From assembly GCF_036711975.1 (NCBI RefSeq), contig NC_091971.1:11725501-11789500 (forward strand): a DNA stretch of 64,000 nt. The letters run 5' to 3'. Origin of the DNA: Onthophagus taurus (lineage: Eukaryota > Arthropoda > Insecta > Coleoptera > Scarabaeidae). Below, piece after piece: positions 41,055 through 52,700 of this stretch. Within the stretch, counting starts at the first letter, position 1. The number at the start of each line of letters is the position of its first letter. Under the pieces are notes generated by a model. It did not search any database. It worked only from the letters and a program-made list of their open reading frames with translations, and had not been told where the DNA came from. The translations under genes and the position numbers were made by a program.

Positions 41055-44000
41055 TTATGATTTATCACGTTTCTTAAAGTTACGTTTGCTTGCACACCTA
41101 TTGATTATGTCCGTCACATGCACTTTGTGATCAAAAATCTTCATTAAAGTCGATTTTGCTTCCACCATACCTTCATTAATTACTTTTATTCTTTGCAAGT
41201 TACCCTAAAAATAATAATACATAATAATTAAAATAATAATTATATTTTAATCATAATTTTTTTACTTTAATAAGTTCATTAACTCGATCAACATCACTAT
41301 CAACATCCCCTTTTAAATCGGTCGATTTAAGAAGTTCTTCTAACTGAGAATAAACAGAATCACCTTGTTCCGCCTATAACAAAACAAAAATATAATAATT
41401 TCTTAAAAGTATTAAAAAAATCCTTTTTTTTACCAAATCTAACATTTGCGTTGTTAAATGATGAACTTTCCATCCATTAACTTTATCCATAACTTTACAT
41501 TGATTAGCCAAGTCGACAATACTTGGTTTTCTTTCTTCTTTAGGTCGCACATCTGAGTATCTTAAAAAATGATTTTGAGTGGTTTTCCATGGGTGGCGAT
41601 AACTGTTCAATAAACTCGCAGAAGTTGACTTTCTTAACGACGCGTTATTATTTTGAACTTCTGGAGTGTATTCTCTATGTCCTTCCGATCGATTTCCATC
41701 AGAATCTTCTTCCTTTTTAATGTTATTTTCAGAGAGAAATTGCATTTCTTCACTCACTTCATCCATTATATCATTTCCAGTCCTACACACAAAAAAAGTT
41801 ATTTTTTTTCTAAATTGGAATTTATAAAACTTACAATTGTTGTTTACGCGGTTTTTTTCTTGGACTCATTTCTAGAGGTGGTCGATTTTCTTCTTCCTCT
41901 TTGTTCATAGGGATAGGAGGTAAACTATCTTCGTTTGTTTCACCTGGTCCAGGACTTGAAGTTGCCGAAATTGTTGTACTTCCAGCTAAACGATAATTAT
42001 ATTGTAAAAATATAATGTTAGTATATTGTATAAAAATAATATTTTTACCTGAACTATTTCCATTACCAGCAGAATCTGGTCTTGAAGGAGGCGATGACGG
42101 TTGTTGCGCTAAACTCGTCAAAACAGTTTGTAAATTTTTAGCACTTTTTAATGGTGACCCTTCATGATCCCGTTTTCTTAAAATACTCGGTCTAGATGAC
42201 GAGGAAAGTTTCGTTGGCGTCAATGTGTTGTGTTGCTGTTGATTATTTTCGGGTATTTGATTCGTGGTATCTTGCTGCGTAAATTGTTGACCTCCAATTA
42301 CCATCACCTGATTAAATCGCATGGATTGATTCGCCCCCAAACTCAAATTGGTTGCCCTTTGTTGAGTTGTAACGGGGGTTATAGCCGCGAACGACGATTG
42401 TTGTTGCCCAAAAGGCCTTGAATAATTATCGTAGAAATACGTTCCACCCGCAATCGAATAAGCTGCAACTGTAGTTGTGGTTGTTGGAACGTTTGAAGAA
42501 TGTGTTGTTGATGAAGGACCTATTAACCAAATCGATTAAGTTTAGAGCTTAATTAAACAAAAATTAACTGTCATATTTAAGTAATTTAAAATATTTCATC
42601 ATAGCTTACTTGGTGAACTTCTTCTGGGTAACGAATTAACTGGTGCGTGAATGAAAACGTTCGTTGGAGGTACCGCTTGTCCTTCTTGAGAAAACACTTT
42701 CGTTAGGGGTATTGTTTGTGATGGGACAATATTTGCTTGTCTCTGAGCTACAAGAGCAGCTGGTTGAACGTTGACTAAAATTTAGAAAAAATTAAAGTAA
42801 AATAATTTTCGAAATTATTAAATTCAATACTTGTTCTTGTTGTAGGTGTAACAGTTTGCGCCGATTTTAATGTATTAGGCAACTGAGCAAGATGTATAGA
42901 AGCACCTAAATCAAAATTAAATCAAAAAAATTAATTTTTAAAATTTAATTTTTATAGGTTAGATTAAATGTCAAGATGAAATTATCATTTTAGGTTATGT
43001 TAAATGTCATTTTTGTTGGGATTTTTTTTTGAGATATTTAATTATTAAATCGAGTAAAAATCACCTTGTTGAGTTTGTTGTGTAATAACTTTAGGCACTT
43101 GGGGTTGTAATGCCCTCATTGGAGCTGTAGTAGCTACAGCAACAATCGGTTGCAAAGACAATGTGGGAATTCGATTTTGTGTAATTATATTTCCTGTAGT
43201 TGTTTGAGGTTGACTTGTGGGTAATCTTCCTACAGTAACATTACTTGGAGCTGTTGAAAGGATGCGTTGTGTTCCGATAATCGTGGGCTGTTGAGATGTG
43301 GATACAGTTGATATCCTGGTACTAGTTGCTAAGATCTGTGGGGTTACCAACCTTGCAGTTCCACCTGGAGGAACATTTACTGGAAGTCGAGTTGCTGAAA
43401 CTTGCGCCTAAAAAATCAAATAATTATATTAACAACGAAGAGGAATAAAAAAAAATTTTTTTGCGGCAAAAATTAAGTAAATATGTCCATTTGGATGCTT
43501 GCACTTTGTATCTAAATCACTTTAAGAAGCCCAACTTTGAATTTCTAGATTTTCATAATCAGAAAGATGCGCAAAATCAGCAGAATATGAAGTACTTGGT
43601 TTTGGTTGTTGCTCCGACTTACCGCATTCGAAGTTTCGTCTTTTATGATGAATAAACGAAAAAGTTAAAATGGTGCAGTTAAAATTCTTATAGCAACTTT
43701 AGATAACGACGTTGCACCAAGAAACTGGAGATGTAGAATGGATGCAACTCCAGAGGAAACTTTTGGATCATAATTTGTGCTTTGAGCGATAATTTGCTAA
43801 ATCTGTCATAACATTTTTAAAGGAATCGACGTTTATAATTATAACTCCATCGCGTCAATTTGTTGTTCTTGATTAAGGTTTGAACCTTGATTTAATGGAT
43901 CTAGTAATGCAGCTGCAAAATGGAGTGGCAAAGCATGGTCTTTCCTCTCTTCAAATGATTTCAAAATATTGGCAACATCGTTTTCATTCAAGTCCATGTC

Positions 44001-46689
44001 ACTTCCGGAAAGATTTTCTCTTAAATTTACTTCAACATTTGAAATTTGTCTAAAGATTCCACAATTGGTTTCAGTATTCGAATAATCGCGTCAATTTTAG
44101 CCCAAAATGTAAAGTTATCTAATAAATTTCTTTTCATATGTGCAGGTGGTAATGCAGATGATTCTTTTTTTGCAGCTAGGTGTTGAATTGACACTTTTTA
44201 TTACCCCAATCTGTTTCACTAGGCAGTTTTAACGCAATATTCTCTCTTTATTAATATCTATAAATAAGGCATTTAAAACATGGACCTCTTTGATTTTTTT
44301 TGCAATTGCAATTAGTGTTCATGAATTATTGAATGTAATCACATTTCAGTCACAATAAATGAAAAGTATGTGCTAGATATTCTAATGAAATCATATGACT
44401 ACACTTTTCCTGGGCATATTTGAAAGATTTTTGCATATTTGCAGCGTTATTCCCTATTACACAGAAAAACTTTTCAGGTCCATATTTTTCAATTACCTCG
44501 CTTAGTTTATAAGATAAATATGCCGCGGGGTGCAGATGTGTCTTAGTATTTAAAAAATTTACGAAAATTAATTCTTGCTTTGTTACTATAAAATTTATGA
44601 TGGCTTCATTCTTAATATTGTTCCACCCATCACATTGCAGATTAAGGTTGGACAATTATTATTCGCAACATTTTTGTTGCAACGTTGAAATGTCTTAAAT
44701 TGCATCGACATTAAAGATACCGTACTGTTCAGAGGGAAATTAAAATTGCCTTATTTTTAAAAATGTTATTAATAAAAGTTATAAAAGTTATTAATAAAAG
44801 AGGACAAAAAGGGCTTCCAGTTGGAATACTGATGACGTGGAAGGCCCAAGAAACCACCTTGATGATTGCTACTTTTGTGCTGTGAATGTAAAAGGTATGA
44901 ACTAATACAAAAAGCGCTCTTGGGTTTACCCAAATGTACAATCCACTTTAATCATGTTAACACCTCAAACAATAAATTTAATTTCTAGGATAAGATAGAA
45001 GACTATTAAAGCTTCTTCAGGGCTTGAATTTCTACAAATCAAGTAACTAATGTTAAACTAGTTATAAAACATTACAAGAAACTTACAACTTGTACTTGCA
45101 AAAGTATTAAAAATCAGCCACAACGCATATTTTAAATCCATGTAAGAACATGAATTTCACATTTAATTTAATGTCATCTATTTTGTACCTTACAGTTCTT
45201 GTAATCAATTTTATATTGGTCAAACTGGCCAATGGATAAATAAATCAACACAAAGGTGATGTTAGAAATTTATGTTAGGTTATTTATTGGTCACTTATTT
45301 AATTTTGAGGAGACTAAGGTTTTAGTTAGGGAACAAAATTATCATAAACGCTTATTTCTTGAAATGTTCCACATTGTTAATAAAAAATATAGTCAATTTT
45401 AGGTCTTTGTGGTTCTGACATGGATTTAAGATGTGCATTGTGGCTGATTTTTAATACTTTTTCGCTGTTTCAAGTAAAATTTGTAAGTTTTTTGTAACGT
45501 TTTATAACTAGTTTAACATTAATTACTTGATTTGTAGAAATTCAAACCCTGAAGAAAGCGAAATATTGCTATATGAAAAAATAATTGCGTCCTTGAAATT
45601 AAAATTATTGTTCAAATTATTTATTATTATTTACCATTGGCCTAGGTGTTGTTGGTTGCCTTTGAGTCTGTAAAGAACTAGCTATTGTAACTCTTGAATT
45701 CGAGACAAATTGTGTTGTTGGAACCGAGCTATAAACCAAAGTTTGAGTTCTTGATGGTAACACTTGTGCAATTGTCACTGTACTGCCTATTGTTTGAATA
45801 CTGGATATGTTTTGGGCAGTTTTATTGAAGGTGTGTACCTTTAAAGAGAATAAAATTAATATTTCCAATTAATTTTTTAAATTAATTAATAAATCTTACT
45901 TGGTTGTTTTGTCCAACAGTAATAGCTGATTGTAAAATAGTGGAAGTCGGTCTCACTGTACTAATATTTTGAGGAACTGTTTGCGCCCTTCCAATGATCT
46001 GAGATTTAAGACATCCTGGTGCTGTGGTTGTTTTAATAGGCGGACTTAAAGTGGCTTTAATTTGAGCCCCATTAGCTGTATTTGAAGGATGCCAAGTACT
46101 ACCTAAAGCGGGACTTGGTGTTCTTGGAGGTCTTACAAAATTCTATAACAAAATAATTGTATAAAAAATAACCACAATACAATAATTCATTAATACCTGT
46201 GTTGTTTGTGCTACAACAATAGGCCCCCTAGCTGTAGAAACATTGCTTCTAGGTGCAGCAAGGTTAGCAACAACAGCAGGTCCTCTAGGGACGTGATAAG
46301 TAGTTCCCGTAGTTTGTGCAACCACTGGAATGCTTGCTGTTGCTAAAGTTATTTGAGCAGGACGTTGTACAGTTATCGTTCCAGAAACTTGAGATTGATT
46401 TGTATCTAAAAAATATTAAAAAGATTGACTATTAATCTAATAATAGTTTAGGAAAAAAAAACTTACTCTGTTTAATAATTTGTGGCATATTTGCAGTAAT
46501 GATAGTAGGTGCTCCAATACCACCCTGACCTGTTGATGAATGCGTTAAAAGACGCATACCCCGTAATTGTTGCCCCGTAACAATAGGAGTCTTAGCATCA
46601 ATGGTTTTAACTGCAGTTAATTTTGAAGCTAAGTCCAATGGGAACGACTTCCCCGCTTCGGATTTTTCTTCTTCGGTATTAGTACTCAT
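41055..46689 (-). CDS. Sap130: Sap130, Sin3A-associated subunit of the HDAC corepressor complex
   Basis: Twelve exons (46689-46467, 46405-46197, 46142-45900, 45838-45635, 43407-43065, 42905-42831, 42774-42610, 42519-42049, 41985-41835, 41782-41434, 41373-41266, 41204-41055) give 896 aa against about 1,050 in human. It acts in the nucleus as a scaffold of the Sin3/HDAC complex. The N-terminal two thirds are low-complexity Thr/Gln/Pro/Val-rich. The diagnostic part is C-terminal: RPSILRKRDHEGSP, SPRKKPRKQQ, YRHPWKTTQNHFLRYSDVR, GWKVHHLTTQML, and a helical end with NELIKGNLQRIK and LMKIFDHK. All phases agree. Intron 4 (2.2 kb) is packed with transposon relics. I am confident in the family; small acceptor shifts in the repetitive middle are possible. 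Confidence 0.93.
43850..44655 (-). mobile_element. hAT-like transposase relic
   Basis: A 101-codon frame (44655-44350) reads CDGWNNIKNEAIINFIV and later CVIGNNAANMQKSF, the pattern of hAT-type transposases with a DUF659-like domain (C-D-G-W, then G-D-N-A-A-N). Further downstream on the same strand a segment near 43985-43890 reads HFAAALLDP, like the A-x-x-L-D-P motif before the hAT C-terminal dimerisation region. Stops and frameshifts separate them. No TIRs identified. Confidence 0.65.
44820..44960 (+). pseudogene. Fragment of an uncharacterised, widely repeated arthropod protein family
   Basis: Translation from 44822 reads NHLDDCYFCAVNVKGMN, a stop, then RSWVYPNVQS. From memory of insect and spider proteins, this matches an uncharacterised multi-copy family with a W..P.NH..DCYFC..N..G..........YP.L.SA pattern. 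A larger piece of what I believe is the same family lies on the minus strand at 50950-52240. Function unknown; multi-copy spread suggests mobile-element cargo. Confidence 0.45.
45011..45559 (+). mobile_element. Penelope-like element relic (GIY-YIG endonuclease) with inverted ends
   Basis: Frames near 45185-45258 read SCNQFYIGQTGQW, the SC..YIGQTG core of the GIY-YIG endonuclease of Penelope-like elements. After a frameshift, 45301-45395 reads KVLVREQNYHKRLFLEMFHI, matching the conserved E.NY.KR...E..HI part of the same domain. About 130-140 bp at each end (from GCTTCTTCAGGGCTTGAATT and the inverse of CGCTTTCTTCAGGGTTTGAA) are inverted copies. Inverted terminal copies are common in Penelope elements. 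Dead. Confidence 0.7.
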
Positions 46690-48019
46690 TATTAATCGAA
46701 GTTAATTAACAGAGGCCTCACTTAGTCCATTTCTATTTCAATTAATTATACTTTCAATCTGTTTCTGTATATTTTTGTAACACAAGGTATAACTCCACGC
46801 ACTGCTATTTTCAACTACATGTGCTACGGTTTCGCGTTTGATTCACTAAAACTTGGTAGAAACTTTGTGGGGAACATCTCGCTAAGAATTCGTAAAATTC
46901 GTTACTTCGACGACAAACTTTAAAATTCTTTACAATACTACAACTATCCCGAATGTACTTCTTGCAACGCTGTGCGCAGTAAGATAAATTTATGGTACTG
47001 CGCATGTTTACTAAAAAAAGACGATTTTAGCCGACTTTTGTGTATTGTCTAATGAACTAAAACAACTTGAAATGACCTTATTTTTAATTATACACTTCAT
47101 TTATTACTCTAAATTATGATAAATAAGTTTTTTTAATGAAGAAATATAATTAAATGTTTATCTTTATATCATTAAGCTGGTTTATATATCATTTTACAGG
47201 TCAACCTAAAAACATATCTTAAATCGAGTAGATTTAGCTACTGATCATAGATGGAACCACGGTTAAATAGAACTTTAAATAATTAAAAATTTACCCAAAA
47301 CGTATTAAATTAAGTTTTTAGTAATGTTATAAAATAAACGAAAAAATCGTTTGTATAGAAGGAATAATTAAAGATTAAATAAATAATCAGCAATTAATAA
47401 AATTGATGACTCGAATAAACACCATCTAGTGGGTAGCAGAAGAAATATTTTCAATCTAAAAATTCTTTTGATGGAAATGTGTTTTTTCTTAAAAACATAT
47501 TCAATTTATTAACTTCTTTAAATAATTTCCAATCCACAAGACACATTTTTAATATTTATGACTTTAATAAAATTTTAATTCAAAAAATTTATCACAAACT
47601 GTTTCGATTGATTTTTAAAATTGCTTCTTATCCAAATAAAATTCTAAAAATATAAAAAAATCATTTAAAAATATCCACAATATACTTATTAAAACAATTA
47701 ATGTATTAAAATTAATTTTATGGAAACATTTTTACTCAATCGAAACGTTTTAATTTATGTGATGACATCCATGACATTAAATTTTTTTGAAGTGTACAAA
47801 GTAAAATTGGCAACGTCGCGTTCAATCGTTGAAGACAGAGGGGGGTTTATAAAATCATGCAAATATCGCTGTAAAGAATTCCTGCGAAGCCGGTGGACGA
47901 ATCATCCATTTTAAACCACCAAAATTCTATTCAAAAATGGATATTTGGATTACCCGCTTTTAATGATATCTCACGTGTGACTTTGTAAACTGTTTATAAC
48001 ATAACCTAAAAGTTCAAAA
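46690..48019. promoter_or_regulatory. Head-to-head spacer between Sap130 and the XTBD gene
   Basis: 1.3 kb between two divergent start codons. The 150 bp upstream of Sap130 are less AT-rich. No TATA/Inr pair is convincing. Most of 47040-47940 is AT-rich with no coding content; the 64-codon frame at 47720-47914 is unsupported. Confidence 0.4.
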
Positions 48020-48448
48020 ATGACCGAAAAGTTTCCAACCGATTGGGATATCGACCAATATTACGACGAAATGGAACCAGAAGAACATTGGGAATTGCGC
48101 AAAGCGTTCATGGAAGTCCATAAGGATAAATTTCCTGAAGATTATTTAGTGGCTTTAGCGACGACGTTTACCAATATTGAATTATTAGGATGCATGTAGG
48201 TTTTTTGTTGTTTAAATCAATGTTTGGAAATGTAAATTATCATTTTTTATAGATATCCCGCCCCGTTAATGTTGAGGATAGAAGAATTATCAAAAGATGT
48301 TGGTTCTTATTTAAAAAAATATCGGGAGCTGAAAAAGACAAAACTCCAACGTACTTTTCAATCAGCATCAAGTGCTGCTGAAAAAAAAGTTGCTGGAAAA
48401 AGACACTCAGATCCTGAACGTTATCACAAAACTAATAAAATGCATTAA
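48020..48448 (+). CDS. Small XRN2-binding (XTBD) domain protein, CDKN2AIPNL/NKRF-like
   Basis: Exons 48020-48195 and 48253-48448 give 123 aa with a phase-2 junction restoring LLGCIYPAPL. Residues ~20-90 fit the XTBD domain: E.W.LRKAFMEVHKDKF, LV.LA.TF.N.ELLGC.YP and a following helix. XTBD proteins (C. elegans PAXT-1, vertebrate CDKN2AIP, CDKN2AIPNL, NKRF) bind and stabilise the nuclear exonuclease XRN2. The C-terminal third is Lys/Ser-rich. The family call rests on this pattern and the short length; which paralogue it matches is uncertain. It converges with CCDC28, the stop codons being 97 bp apart. Confidence 0.7.
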
Positions 48449-48545
48449 TTATTTTCAAAACAATTTTATTGACATTGTTTAAAATTTTTGTAACAAAAAC
48501 AGAAAATATATACACATTTCATTTACATCAAAAAAAAAGGCTATT

Positions 48546-49389
48546 TTATTTCTTATCATTATCCGTATGCAAACCTTCAATTGAAACGCTTAATTGTTCT
48601 AGTCTTTGAATTAATTGGCTCATTGTGTGCTGTGATTTTCTGATATTTTCGTCAGTTAGTGAAGGTTCATTTACTGAACCTAAATCAAAGTGTAGTTTGG
48701 CAAGTTTTTCCTGTTGTTCTCTGATATTGGTCATTTGTTCCATGGTACATCCACTTCCGAAAGCTCTTAATTTACCCGAATGGAAATCTTCCAATAACCC
48801 CAAAAGAGATTTTTCCATGTGGCGTACATCGGGCACTTCAGACAAAAAGCAATGGTGTCGAACATTTGTGCTAATTGGTTCTAAATTAAAATAAAAAATC
48901 CAAAAGAAATAAAAATCAAAAAAGAATTTAGGTTATGTCACCTGTTATAACCCTGACATCTACATTTCTTTTTTTTAAATAAATTTATATTAACCAATTA
49001 TGTAAAAAAAATAATTAAAGTCCTTAATTGTTTACCTTTATGTGGATTTCTTGGTCTAGCCGTTGAAGAATTTTTATTATAATCTTTAGCTTTTTGTTTT
49101 TCATTAATGAATAATAATTTAGAATTTCCACGATTACCATGGATTATATTTCCATGGTGGCCCCTAGAAACAGAACTCTGACTTGTAGTATTTCCTGAAG
49201 AAGAAATCTAATACAACTTATTAGATAACTTAGATAATTCGATACATTGATACTCACAATATTACTTCGAACAGGAGATATTATCTTCGATTCGGGTACC
49301 GTATCATCTTGGGCTAAACTATCGTCGTTTTCACCATCCACATCGCTTAAAACTAATTGTTGCGTTTCCGATTCACCCCTCGATTCCAT
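48546..49389 (-). CDS. Ccdc28: Coiled-coil domain-containing protein 28 (CCDC28)
   Basis: Exons 49389-49258, 49207-49036 and 48880-48546 give 212 aa. The N-terminal 100 residues are acidic, then Ser/Asn-rich and probably disordered. The C-terminal half carries the family signature HHCFLSEVPDVRHME, LLGLLEDFHSGKLRAFG and REQQEKLAKLHFDLG, ending in a coiled coil (QLIQRLEQLSVSIEGLH). Vertebrate CCDC28B interacts with BBS proteins and the mTORC2 subunit SIN1 and affects cilia; whether the insect protein does so is unknown. It diverges from the DOCK gene and converges with the XTBD gene. Confidence 0.92.
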
Positions 49390-49766
49390 TATTTCTATAT
49401 TTATTTAATTAAATGGGTGGGCTTTAAAAGTAAGATAACCTAAAAAAAATGTTGACATTTGATAAACAATGCAGATTTATTATTAACGGGCTACCAACTT
49501 AAATCTATACAGAACAAATCATTTATGGTGGCGTACTTAATACAAAAAGATATAAATTAATTATCTTTATTTATAAATTGTAAACGTTAATTTATAAAAA
49601 GTGAATTAATATTAATCATTTTTAATTAAATCAGTTAAATATGTAATTTATCATATAAAAGCGAAACTTGTTTTTTGGTGAATCTCCCATCAAGCTGTTT
49701 TAAACGTACTATACGTGGGGGTTTAAGGCAAGTTCAATAAATGGAGTGTTTTTTTAATGTGTAGAA
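49390..49766. promoter_or_regulatory. Divergent promoter region, CCDC28 and DOCK7
   Basis: 377 bp between two opposite start codons, AT-rich, with no recognised core element. Such a short head-to-head spacer must hold both promoters unless upstream leader exons exist. Confidence 0.5.
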
Positions 49767-52700
49767 ATGGCGACAAATATTTGGGCGTTTACCCAAAAAT
49801 TGTCCAAGTAAATGAAATAAATGCTTAAAAAAGATAAATGTTTATTAATTTATATTTATTTTTAGGCAACACACCTCGGAATCCCGTAAAAACGTTTCGT
49901 GTTATTCATCAAAAAGTTGTTTAGTTTCACCAAGTGCAGGGGTATGAAAAACAAGCATAAAAACATCTTATACATTTTTATTTATTTAGAATTGGACTTA
50001 TGATGTGGTTGAACCATTTGATTACGAAGAGTTTTTACTTCAATATCAAATTTTAATTGAAAGGGAACCTTTAAGAGGAATTTTAGATTTTCCACCCAAT
50101 GATGTTGATATTAAATATATCGAGAGGCCAATACGTACATTGCAACCTATTATTCCAGAAGAAAAACTGTAAATAACAAAATTAAAGTGTAATTTTAAAA
50201 TAATGAAATTGATTTTTTAGTGATGTTTTGTCCCCACATGTTAAAGCATGTATTCGTTGCTACACATCAGATTGGAAAATCGTTAAATATCAAAATAGGA
50301 ATTACAGCAGTACTATTGGACCAAGGGTGAATTTGCCATTAAATCTTAGTGTTAAACAAGAATTTGAAGATGATTATCAAGGTGGTCCAACTGAATCAAA
50401 CAGTGAAGTTGATATACAATCAATATCAAGTAGTGAACGACAAAGTGTGATTTCAATGGGATCAAGTGTATCATCATGTGGAGATACTTTAACCCCGAGG
50501 AATTCTTGGGCTTCTTTGGATTTAAGACATTTAGCTGGGGATCCATTAATTACAGAAATTTTGGAACATTTTTCACCAGAAATTTTAGACCAACTGAATG
50601 AATCTCGCCGACAAGTAGAGAGACAAGAATCTCTTTTCGTTTTAAGCCCACCTAACGAAGATACAGAGCCAATTGAGCGCAGACTTCCTGCTTTACCACC
50701 TTCTGAACATGTTGGGCACAGAATCCTAGTGAAATGTCTTCAATTAACGTAAAATTTATTATTTATTATGCACAGGGCAACTCTGATTCTGTGGCATGTG
50801 GTTTATTAGTCAATTTTAGGTCATTTTGGTCTTCTGAATACGAAAATAATAATATTTTTGTTGAATTGATTCTATTTTTTAAGATAAAGGCTAGTATAAA
50901 TAGTTATACTGGAAATTAATAATAAAATTAATCATAAAAAACAAAAATATGTCAATAAGAGTTAAGAAAAACGTTTTGTATGCAATTTTCTATGCTATTT
51001 GATACTCATATTAGCTCCTAATCTTTGGAAATTCTGTAGCATTTTGTCTACTACTTCGAAATATTCTTCGGCTTTATGATTCAAACATTGAAAAACAAAA
51101 ACATGTCAATAAGAGTTAAGAAAAATGTTTTGTATGGGATTTTCTATGGTGTTTTTGGTCTGGACAGTCTCTTTACAACTTCTAGCAGTAGTTTGCCATC
51201 ATATGGCGATCCAACTGCCTTGATATCTTCCCTCCATAACGTTGATGTCCTGGTGGAATGGTTGTCCTTGAAAAACAAAAACATGTCAATAATAGTTAAG
51301 AAAAATGTTTTCTATGGGATTTTCTATGGTGCTTTTGGTCTGGAGAGTCTCTTTGCAACTTCCAGTGGTAGGTTGGCGATCCCAACGACCTTGAAATCTT
51401 TCCTCCATAACCTTGATATTCTGGTAGAATCGTCGCAAATAATGCTATTTGTACTCATACCCAGTAAACAAATTTGCGTTTCAGAAACATTTCTGATACA
51501 TATTATTGAAACATGAAATGTTTCTTCGACATATTTCTGAAACATAGTTGAAACTTGTCTGAAACTGCAATAGAACAAGACGTGACAAGACGCTGACCGC
51601 ATCACCGCGGTGAAGATATTAAAGACATGGTTCAGTTTTTCGTAAAAATCGTACCTGTTACGTATATGAAATGGAGGTCTAAGATGTTTCAATTCACTGT
51701 TCGTTAAAATGGAAATGTTTCACAAATGTTTCTTGTTTACTAGGATATTAGCTCCTAATTTTTATTAATTTTGGAAATTCTGGAGCATTTTGTCTACTAG
51801 TTCAGCATATTCTTCAGCTTTATGATTCCCCAAAAAATTTTGATAACTGATACAAAGCTTGCCCATCCTTCTAATTTAACTTAAGTCATGTGGTGTGAAA
51901 TCATCATTGTTTATAAGAGTGCGGATTTGAGGTCCATCAAAAATTCCTCTTTTTAACTTTTCTATATTGAGACCAGGCAATAAATGAGAAATATACTTGA
52001 AGCAATCGCCATTCCTATCTTAAAGCTTTAAGAAACTGTTTTCTTAGCTCAAGTTTTGTATGTAGTGGCGGAAGAATGTCTTTTTCTTGGCTGATGAATA
52101 GTTCATAAGCTATGTTAGCGTTTCCTACAGTCATATTCATTCTGTATGGCTAGTCTTTCCCACTGCCCACAGACAAAGAAATCGTTTTTAAATGTACACA
52201 CACTTGTTATAATTGTTTATGTTCAGAGAGCTTGTTAAATCTTGTACAAGAGGAAGAACCTTGTTAATATTAAAACATTTTGCTTCTATGTTTAATAATT
52301 AATAAATACATTTTTTGGTAGAGGTTTTGTTAGGATATCTGCGAGATTTTCAGCAGTAGGTACATATTGCATGTTAATAGTTTTATTATTTATTAATTGT
52401 TTAAGAAAATAATTTCTGACATCAATATGTTTAGACCTCTGTGAACTTTGGAACGAATTTGCCATAAAAATTGTGCTTTTGTTGTCGCAGTACATAATTC
52501 CATTTGTTTTTTAAATTAATTATTTATTGTGCTGTTACAGCAGCAGCCATGAATTCGGACTCTGCAGTTGATAAAGCTACACATTTCTGTTTTCTTGAAA
52601 ACCAATGCACTAAATTATTTCCATAAAATAAGAGTCCGCCACTGATACTTTTTCTATCTGATTTATCAGATGCCCAATCAGAATCAGTATAAGCAATCAA

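Larger units (their letters stand above)
43408..45634 (-). other. Sap130 intron 4, a nest of mobile-element relics
   Basis: Contains a hAT-like relic (43850-44655, minus), a fragment of an uncharacterised repeated arthropod protein family (44820-44960, plus) and a Penelope-like relic with inverted ends (45011-45559). A 64-codon plus-strand frame at 43461-43655 has no recognised content. Confidence 0.6.

Noticed and set aside
51076-51516. 146-codon plus-strand ORF with repeated LKNKNMSI segments as a gene
   Set aside because: It reads antisense through tandem copies of a relic whose minus strand matches a known protein pattern.
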